DNA of 11,656 nucleotides from Actinomycetota bacterium (GTDB lineage Bacteria > Actinomycetota > Actinomycetes > Nanopelagicales > Nanopelagicaceae). Below, piece by piece: positions 6,638-11,656 of the stretch. The stretch spans positions 1 through 11,656 of the forward strand of contig WLDZ01000020.1 of the NCBI GenBank assembly GCA_009704515.1. The letters run 5' to 3'. The notes beneath the pieces are model-generated. The model was not told the origin of the DNA. It did not search any database and worked only from the letters and a program-made list of their open reading frames with translations. Within the stretch, counting starts at the first letter, position 1. Every line of letters begins with the position of its first letter. The position numbers and the translations under genes are program-made.

Positions 6638-7986
6638 CCAGTTCAATTTTTAAGGCGTATGACATACGTGGGTTAGTTGAAGATGAACTCACCGCTGATT
6701 TTGCATTCGCAACTGGCGTTGCATGCGCACGATTTCTCAAAGAAGAACGCGAACCAGCGACAGTTGTTATTGGCGAAGATATGCGTCCCTCATCACCCGA
6801 ACTTGCTGATGCATTCAGCGCTGGAGTTATGTCGCAAGGTTTAGATACTCTTCGAATTGGTTTAGCTTCTACAGATATGCTTTATTTCGCCGCAGGAAAA
6901 CTCAATCTTCCAGGTGCTATGTTTACGGCCAGCCACAATCCAGCCGCATATAACGGAATTAAATTGTGTTTGAGTGGAGCTCGTCCGATTGGTAAAGAAT
7001 CAGGACTCCAGAGAATCGAAAAATACGTCCAAGATGGTTCTCCGATTTCAACAACTCAAGTCGGCGTAGAGCGTAGAGAAGATTTGTTAGCAGATTATGT
7101 TGCGCACTTGCATTCACTCGTTGATACAACACAAATTAGAAAACTCAAGATTGTTGTTGATGCCGGAAACGGTATGGCTGGCCACACCGCCCCAGCAGTC
7201 TTCACCTCACTCAATGCAGAGATTATTGAGCTTTATTACGAACTTGATGGCTCTTTCCCTAACCATGAAGCTAATCCTATTGACCCTGCGAATCTTAGGG
7301 ATTTGCAGAGCGCAGTCCGAAAAAATAAAGCTGATCTCGGACTTGCTTTCGATGGAGATGCAGATCGTTGCTTTTTAGTAGATGAGAATGGTGAGCTCGT
7401 AAACCCATCATCGCTCACGTCGTTAATTGCTACCCGCGAGCTAGCAAAATATCCCAAGTCAACAATTATTTATAACCTCATCTCATCGCGAGCAGTTCCA
7501 GAGATAGTCACTGAAAATGGTGGTACAGCGGTGCGTTCTCGTGTTGGCCACTCGTACATTAAGAAGCTTATGGCAGAGACAGGAGCAGTTTTTGGCGGAG
7601 AACATTCAGGGCACTTCTATTTCCGCGACTTTTGGAGAGCAGATTCTGGGATGCTCGCTGCGTTGCATGCAATTGCAGCGCTAGGTGGCAGCCAACAGAG
7701 TCTTTCGCAACTCCTCTCTCCATTTAATCGTTATTTCTCGAGCGGAGAAATCAACTCAACAGTGGCAGATGCGCCAATGGCAATTACTGAAATTGAGAAT
7801 ATTTATTCAGCGCGACCTGGAATCGAAATTGATCACCTTGACGGCCTCACAGTTTCTGCCGATACCTGGTGGTTTAACCTTCGCGCATCCAATACTGAAC
7901 CCCTGCTGAGACTCAATGTTGAAGCAGCAACGATGGCAGAGATGGAATCCATGAGGGATTCTGTGCTCAACACGATTCGCAGCTGA
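6634..7986 (+). CDS. manB: Phosphomannomutase (phosphomannomutase/phosphoglucomutase family)
   Basis: A complete 450-residue alpha-D-phosphohexomutase, close to the usual ~455, which interconverts mannose-6-phosphate and mannose-1-phosphate. All four active-site signatures are present: the phosphoserine loop TASHNP with Ser100 as the phosphorylated residue, the metal-binding DGDADR at 240-245 (Asp240, Asp242, Asp244), the sugar-binding loop GGEHSGH (321-327, with Glu323 and Ser325), and the phosphate-binding loop RASNTEP (417-423). The N-terminal KAYDIRG is also typical. GEHSG is shared by dual phosphomannomutase/phosphoglucomutases, so use of glucose phosphates cannot be excluded. Together with the guanylyltransferase at 406-1374 it would supply GDP-mannose. 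It overlaps DUF3499 by four bases, implying coupled translation, and appears to end this transcription unit. No clear intrinsic terminator follows it. Confidence 0.94.
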   Translation: MTSSIFKAYDIRGLVEDELTADFAFATGVACARFLKEEREPATVVIGEDMRPSSPELADAFSAGVMSQGLDTLRIGLASTDMLYFAAGKLNLPGAMFTASHNPAAYNGIKLCLSGARPIGKESGLQRIEKYVQDGSPISTTQVGVERREDLLADYVAHLHSLVDTTQIRKLKIVVDAGNGMAGHTAPAVFTSLNAEIIELYYELDGSFPNHEANPIDPANLRDLQSAVRKNKADLGLAFDGDADRCFLVDENGELVNPSSLTSLIATRELAKYPKSTIIYNLISSRAVPEIVTENGGTAVRSRVGHSYIKKLMAETGAVFGGEHSGHFYFRDFWRADSGMLAALHAIAALGGSQQSLSQLLSPFNRYFSSGEINSTVADAPMAITEIENIYSARPGIEIDHLDGLTVSADTWWFNLRASNTEPLLRLNVEAATMAEMESMRDSVLNTIRS

Positions 7987-8118
7987 GCTTGATTCTGCCA
8001 ATATCTACTGCACCCAGTAATCTTTACCCATAGCCGATCAGCACAGTAGAGCCCTACGCCGAAGGTCAAGCGAAAAAGAGAAGCGCCCATTCAGGGCCTA
8101 TTTAGGGAGAAATAAAAA
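7987..8118 (+). promoter_or_regulatory. ahcY leader region with possible alternative base pairing
   Basis: This 132-base gap must hold the ahcY start signals unless transcription reads through from manB. TTGATT (7989-7994) resembles a -35, and TAATCT (8018-8023) a -10 of TANNNT type, but they are 23 bases apart, so the promoter is not settled. Near the gene, CCCTA (8052-8056) can pair with TAGGG (8103-8107), which overlaps the RBS. The overlapping GCCCT (8051-8055) can pair instead with AGGGC (8093-8097), and GCCC (8085-8088) with GGGC (8094-8097) across a 5-base loop. These helices exclude each other. The stems are short and may be chance. I do not recognise a known SAH or SAM riboswitch. 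Confidence 0.35.
8105..8109 (+). promoter_or_regulatory. Ribosome binding site of ahcY
   Basis: GGGAG lies nine bases before the ATG at 8119, followed by an A-rich spacer (AAATAAAAA). This supports the chosen start. Its GGG is the part that could be masked by CCC at 8052-8054. Confidence 0.7.
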
Positions 8119-9399
8119 ATGGCATCAACTACCACAGTTCCAAAACACGATATTGCAGATGCGTCGCTAGCAGCTGAAGGTCGTAAGCGCATCGAATGGG
8201 CAGAGCGCAATATGCCTGTCTTAGCTGAAATTCGTCAGCGTTTTGAGAAGTCACAACCTTTCACAGGTGTGCGAATCGCAGCATGTATGCACGTAACAAC
8301 AGAGACCGCTAACTTGATGCGCGTTCTTAAGGCGGGAGGAGCAGAGATTGCTCTCTGCGCATCGAATCCACTTTCAACACAAGATGACACCGCTGCAGCA
8401 CTTGTACACGAATACGGAATTTCAGTGTTTGCTCGCAACGCTGTCGATCGTGATGGTTATTACTCACACATCAACGCAGCTTTGGATATCGAACCACACC
8501 AAGTCTTTGACGATGGTTGCGACCTTGTCAATACACTCCACACAACTCGTCGCGAGCTTCTTCCAACAATCACAGGTGGTTGCGAAGAGACCACAACAGG
8601 AGTTATTCGTCTTAACCAGATGGCTAAAGATGGCGCGCTAACGTTTCCAATGATTGCTGTTAACGATACAGATACAAAGCACATGTTCGACAACCGTTAT
8701 GGCACAGGACAATCAACTCTTGATGCAGTATTCCGCGCCACCAACTTCCTGCTTGCAGGAAAAATTGTGGTCGTTGCTGGATTTGGTTATTGCGGAAAAG
8801 GTGTTGCAGAACGCTCAAAGGGCATGGGTGCTGATGTTATTGTGACTGAAATTGATCCAACCAAGGCTCTCGATGCCATGATGCAAGGATTCCGTGTAAT
8901 GCCAATGTCAGAGGCAGCCAAAGTAGGCGATGTCTTTATTACCGTAACAGGAAATCGCGATGTTCTTCGCGAAGAGCACTTCTTGGTTATGAAAGATGGC
9001 GCAATCATGGCTAACTCTGGCCACTTTGATATTGAAATTGATGTTGCTTGGTTAGAGCAAAAAGCAAAGTCAAAGAATGCAAAGATGCGCCACCAAACAG
9101 ACGAGTATGTTTTAGCAGATGGACGTCGTTTGCTACTTATCGCCGAAGGTCGTCTTGTTAACCTCGGTGCTGCAGAGGGACACCCTGCATCAGTTATGGA
9201 TATGTCATTCTCTGATCAAGCGTTGACAGCCGAATACCTCGTGAAAGAGGCGAAGAATCTTAAGCCTGGAGTTCATGATGTTCCTGTCTACATCGATAAG
9301 GAAGTTGCATCACTTAAGCTCAAGTCAATGGGTGGCAAGATTGACACCCTTACAACTGCGCAAGAGCTTTACTTGAACTCTTGGGAGCACGGTTCCTAA
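8119..9399 (+). CDS. ahcY: Adenosylhomocysteinase (S-adenosyl-L-homocysteine hydrolase)
   Basis: A 426-residue NAD-dependent enzyme that splits S-adenosylhomocysteine into adenosine and homocysteine, relieving product inhibition of methyltransferases. Visible residues: His58 in CMHVTTETA, Asp131/Asp132 in DDGCDL, Glu156/Glu157 in GCEETTTG, Lys187 and Asp191-Asn192 in TDTKHMFDN, the Rossmann loop GFGYCGKG (221-228), and the ANSGHFD stretch of the second substrate domain. The sequence reads NRYGTGQST where the long mammalian and mycobacterial enzymes read YGCRxS, so the usual Cys of that position is Thr196. The protein is also shorter than the ~490-residue mycobacterial form and lacks the insertion seen there, so it belongs to the compact type known from archaea, Thermotoga and many bacteria. 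The C-terminus ([11 protein letters not shown]) is of the short type too. Its stop directly abuts the mtrA start, with no tmk gene between. Confidence 0.96.
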   Translation: MASTTTVPKHDIADASLAAEGRKRIEWAERNMPVLAEIRQRFEKSQPFTGVRIAACMHVTTETANLMRVLKAGGAEIALCASNPLSTQDDTAAALVHEYGISVFARNAVDRDGYYSHINAALDIEPHQVFDDGCDLVNTLHTTRRELLPTITGGCEETTTGVIRLNQMAKDGALTFPMIAVNDTDTKHMFDNRYGTGQSTLDAVFRATNFLLAGKIVVVAGFGYCGKGVAERSKGMGADVIVTEIDPTKALDAMMQGFRVMPMSEAAKVGDVFITVTGNRDVLREEHFLVMKDGAIMANSGHFDIEIDVAWLEQKAKSKNAKMRHQTDEYVLADGRRLLLIAEGRLVNLGAAEGHPASVMDMSFSDQALTAEYLVKEAKNLKPGVHDVPVYIDKEVASLKLKSMGGKIDTLTTAQELYLNSWEHGS

Positions 9400-10080
9400 A
9401 TGTCATTAATTATGGTCGTCGATGACGACCAGGATCTTGCAGAAATGCTAGGAATCGTTTTAACGAGCTCTGGTTTTGATGTAGATCTAGTCAATCGAGG
9501 AGACGAGGCGCTGGAGGTATTTAGAAGCAACCCTCCAGATCTCGTCTTACTCGATGTGATGTTGCCAGGAATCGACGGCATTGAAGTTTGTAAATTAATT
9601 CGTGCCGAATCTATGGTGCCAATTGTGATGCTTAGCGCAAAAGGTGAGACCCTCGATATTGTTCGCGGGCTCGAAGCTGGCGCTGATGACTATATGCAGA
9701 AGCCATTTAGGGATGAAGCCGAACTCATTGCGCGTATTCGTACAAGACTTCGCAGAACAAACTCAGATGTAACAGGACTTCTAACAATTGGTGACATCAC
9801 AATTGATGTCACTGCTCATGAAGTTCGTCGTGGTTCCGAAAAGATAACCCTTACGCGTCTTGAATTCGATTTATTGGTAGCTCTTGCAAAAGATCCGGTA
9901 CGCGTATTTACTCGCGACGCGCTCTTAAGTGAGGTCTGGGGATATAGACACTCAACCGATACAAGACTTGTGAATGTGCATGTCCAGCGACTTCGCTCCA
10001 AGGTTGAGCATGATCCAGAGCATCCAGAGATTGTTATGACAATTAGAGGTGTTGGCTACAAGGCGGGCGGCCAATCTTAA
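9400..10080 (+). CDS. mtrA: Two-component response regulator MtrA (OmpR/PhoB family)
   Basis: A 226-residue OmpR-type DNA-binding regulator. The receiver domain (about 3-115) has the acidic pair Asp8/Asp9, the phosphorylation site Asp52 in LVLLDVMLPGIDG, Ser79 at the usual Thr/Ser switch position and Lys101 in MQKPF. A winged-helix output domain (about 130-224) shows LTRLEFDLLVALA, FTRDALLSEVWGY and the HVQRLRSKVE recognition helix, ending in IRGVGYKAG. In mycobacteria and corynebacteria MtrA links cell-wall homeostasis, osmotic response and division. Identity is supported by the tight pairing with MtrB and the place after ahcY. The ATG follows the ahcY TAA with no spacing; GGGAG at 9383-9387 inside the end of ahcY, 12 bases upstream, may serve as RBS. 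Co-transcription with ahcY is likely. Confidence 0.95.
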   Translation: MSLIMVVDDDQDLAEMLGIVLTSSGFDVDLVNRGDEALEVFRSNPPDLVLLDVMLPGIDGIEVCKLIRAESMVPIVMLSAKGETLDIVRGLEAGADDYMQKPFRDEAELIARIRTRLRRTNSDVTGLLTIGDITIDVTAHEVRRGSEKITLTRLEFDLLVALAKDPVRVFTRDALLSEVWGYRHSTDTRLVNVHVQRLRSKVEHDPEHPEIVMTIRGVGYKAGGQS

Positions 10081-11649
10081 ATGAAGGGTCTTTACCTTCT
10101 CTTTCAGCGTTCGATTGCAATCAAAGTTGTTACCTCAACTCTTTTACTTTCGCTCGGCGTTATTTGGCTAACAGGATCGGCACTTAATTCGCGACTTTCT
10201 GACGGAATTCGTTCAGTAAACCTCAACTCATCTCTTGCAGAGGCTCGTTTGGCACTCTTTAATGCACAGTATCAATTTGTGATTACTCAAGTCGCAACGC
10301 CCGAGCAGCGCGAGATTGCCCTTGCTCAAATCGTTAAAGAGGCAACGACACAAGGCACCAAGCAACTACAACGCGAAGTAATCATCCTTAAAAGTCCTTC
10401 AAATAAAATTGAATCAGAATTTTTTGAAATTGCTTCAAATCAAGCCAGCAAAAGTTCGGTACCTCCAGCGCTTCGCGAAAATGTAATCACGAACGCTGAA
10501 ATTGCTTATGAGTACGGAACTCTGACTTACGACTCTGGCCTCTCATTCGATTCTCTCTTTATCGGTTCGCTTATTAATATTCCTGAAGCAGGGCAGTACG
10601 AAATGTATGTTGTGTTTTCACTGGCAGATCAAGCATCAACAATTACCCTCATCCAGAATTCATTGCTTGTTACTGGCTTCGCTCTGATATTTCTAATTGC
10701 GCTTATTACGTGGTTGGTAGTGCGCCAGGTTGTGCGACCGGTTCGTCAAGCAGCTAGCGTTGCTAAGCAGTTTACCCAAGGGGAATTTGATTTACGGCTT
10801 CCAATCGATTCCAAAGATGAACTTGCGACCTTGGCGATTTCATTCAATGACATGGCAGAATCGATTGAGCAACAGATTTCCCGGCTCGAGAATTTGTCTC
10901 GCGTTCAACAGCGATTCGTATCTGATGTGACGCATGAGCTGAGAACACCTCTAACAACTTTGCGCATGGCCTCAGAAGTAATTCACAATAATCGTGACTC
11001 TTTTGACCCTCCCGTCGCTCGTAGCGCCGAGTTACTAGTTGCCCAACTAGATCGCTTTGAACGACTGCTGGAAGATTTGCTTGAAGTATCGCGATTTGAT
11101 GCTGAAGTGGCAGTGCTCGAACCAATCGAGTTTGATCTCATCTCACTAATTAAACGTTGCGTTGCTGACCTCGGGGTCAATGGTGACGAGAAAACTTCTG
11201 GCGTATCAATTAAATCCGATAACGCAACCGTCACCATAAAGGCTGATATGCGCCGCGTCGAACGAATTATGCGAAATTTGCTTTCGAACGCCCTTGACCA
11301 TTGCGAAGGTACTCCAATAGAGATTCAGATTCGTTCGACTGATAGTGAAGTTGCCATTGGGGTCAGAGATTTTGGATCTGGACTAGATGAGTCTTCGTTA
11401 ATTCGCGTCTTTGATCGTTTCTGGCGCGCAGATCCTTCTCGTGCTCGAGTCCGAGGCGGCACAGGTCTTGGACTTTCAATTGCTTTAGAAGATGCCCGAT
11501 TGCACAATGGAGAACTCGATGCATGGGGCAGACCAGGTCGCGGTGCGAACTTTGTGCTCACCTTGCCACGGATTGCAGGTACTCAAATTTTGAGTCGCCC
11601 CTTGAAACCCACACCCGAAGATTTCCACGAGGAGTACTTCTACCAATAA
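10081..11649 (+). CDS. mtrB: Two-component sensor histidine kinase MtrB
   Basis: A 522-residue membrane sensor kinase, somewhat shorter than the ~567-residue mycobacterial protein. The order is: first membrane helix at ~13-33, an extracytoplasmic sensor domain at ~34-192 with no recognised ligand motif, second helix at ~194-215, a HAMP linker at ~216-268, and a HisKA domain with phospho-acceptor His285 in FVSDVTHELRTPL. The HATPase domain follows, with N-box NLLSN (Asn399, Asn403), G1 box DFGSG (430-434), the F-box region around FDRFWRAD and G2 box GGTGLGLS (459-466). All catalytic boxes are intact, so the kinase should be active and phosphorylate MtrA Asp52. The ATG follows the mtrA stop without spacing, implying coupled translation. 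A short C-terminal tail (PEDFHEEYFYQ) is acidic and aromatic. The bases after the stop (AGGGG) look like the RBS of a following gene. Confidence 0.95.
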   Translation: MKGLYLLFQRSIAIKVVTSTLLLSLGVIWLTGSALNSRLSDGIRSVNLNSSLAEARLALFNAQYQFVITQVATPEQREIALAQIVKEATTQGTKQLQREVIILKSPSNKIESEFFEIASNQASKSSVPPALRENVITNAEIAYEYGTLTYDSGLSFDSLFIGSLINIPEAGQYEMYVVFSLADQASTITLIQNSLLVTGFALIFLIALITWLVVRQVVRPVRQAASVAKQFTQGEFDLRLPIDSKDELATLAISFNDMAESIEQQISRLENLSRVQQRFVSDVTHELRTPLTTLRMASEVIHNNRDSFDPPVARSAELLVAQLDRFERLLEDLLEVSRFDAEVAVLEPIEFDLISLIKRCVADLGVNGDEKTSGVSIKSDNATVTIKADMRRVERIMRNLLSNALDHCEGTPIEIQIRSTDSEVAIGVRDFGSGLDESSLIRVFDRFWRADPSRARVRGGTGLGLSIALEDARLHNGELDAWGRPGRGANFVLTLPRIAGTQILSRPLKPTPEDFHEEYFYQ

Positions 11650-11656
11650 AGGGGTA
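11650..11656 (+). promoter_or_regulatory. Probable ribosome binding site of the next gene (expected lpqB)
   Basis: AGGGG directly follows the mtrB stop at the window edge. In related actinobacteria the lipoprotein gene lpqB comes next. The gene itself is outside the window, so this is a synteny-based expectation only. Confidence 0.35.

Noticed and set aside
7987..8118. Known SAH or SAM riboswitch before ahcY
   Set aside because: I could not recognise the conserved core of any of these classes; only short alternative helices are visible.
9341..9346. Exact TTGACA as a -35 for mtrA inside the end of ahcY
   Set aside because: It encodes conserved coding sequence and no reasonable -10 lies 16-18 bases downstream (GAGCTT at 17).
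1..11656. Mobile elements, CRISPR arrays, tRNA/rRNA genes, defence systems
   Set aside because: No transposase or integrase motifs, spaced repeat arrays, RNA gene sequences or defence domains were seen; the genes are core and in conserved order.

Overview
The window looks like a chromosomal core region of a streamlined, low-GC actinobacterium. The best guess is a freshwater acI/Nanopelagicales-type lineage (Planktophila/Nanopelagicus). Three things point there: a WhiB protein, the actinobacterial block whiB – (glycosyltransferase, DUF5719, DUF3499) – manB – ahcY – mtrA – mtrB, and a base composition that looks mid-40s % GC by eye with very tight gene packing. All genes lie on the + strand. 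No mobile element, tRNA, rRNA, CRISPR array or phage-like stretch was seen. The lineage is inferred from content and style, not from a search.

Layout. 2-403 is the 3' end of an aminotransferase that resembles succinyl-diaminopimelate transaminase (DapC, lysine/peptidoglycan precursor pathway). Two bases later, 406-1374 encodes a sugar-nucleotide synthase, probably mannose-1-phosphate guanylyltransferase. A 161-base gap (1375-1535) holds a clear sigma70-type promoter and a perfect 10-bp inverted repeat ahead of a WhiB-family Fe-S regulator (1536-1841). After a 64-base gap with a duplicated RBS-like sequence come a 1012-residue multi-pass membrane glycosyltransferase (1906-4944), an overlapping secreted or anchored DUF5719 protein (4941-6242), a small Cys/His DUF3499 protein (6275-6637) that may be translated from a leaderless mRNA, and an overlapping phosphomannomutase (6634-7986). 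A 132-base leader with possible alternative base pairing (7987-8118) precedes S-adenosylhomocysteinase (8119-9399). That gene is followed with no spacing by the response regulator MtrA (9400-10080) and, again with no spacing, by the sensor kinase MtrB (10081-11649). The last bases (11650-11656) look like the start of a ribosome binding site for a further gene, expected to be lpqB from synteny.

How the genes fit together. Phosphomannomutase and the guanylyltransferase would convert mannose-6-phosphate to mannose-1-phosphate and then GDP-mannose. The membrane glycosyltransferase and the DUF5719 protein between them are plausible users of such a precursor at the cell surface. WhiB and MtrAB are actinobacterial regulators of division and cell-wall homeostasis, and AhcY recycles S-adenosylhomocysteine from methylation. 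Compared with the equivalent mycobacterial/corynebacterial region as I remember it, the wbbL-type transferase, the metallopeptidase gene, the SIS-domain gene, manA and tmk are missing from their usual places here, which fits genome streamlining.

No wholly new system stands out. The points most worth a second look are the whiB 5' palindrome, the ahcY leader, the possible leaderless start of the DUF3499 gene, and the poorly understood glycosyltransferase/DUF5719/DUF3499 trio next to the mannose genes.
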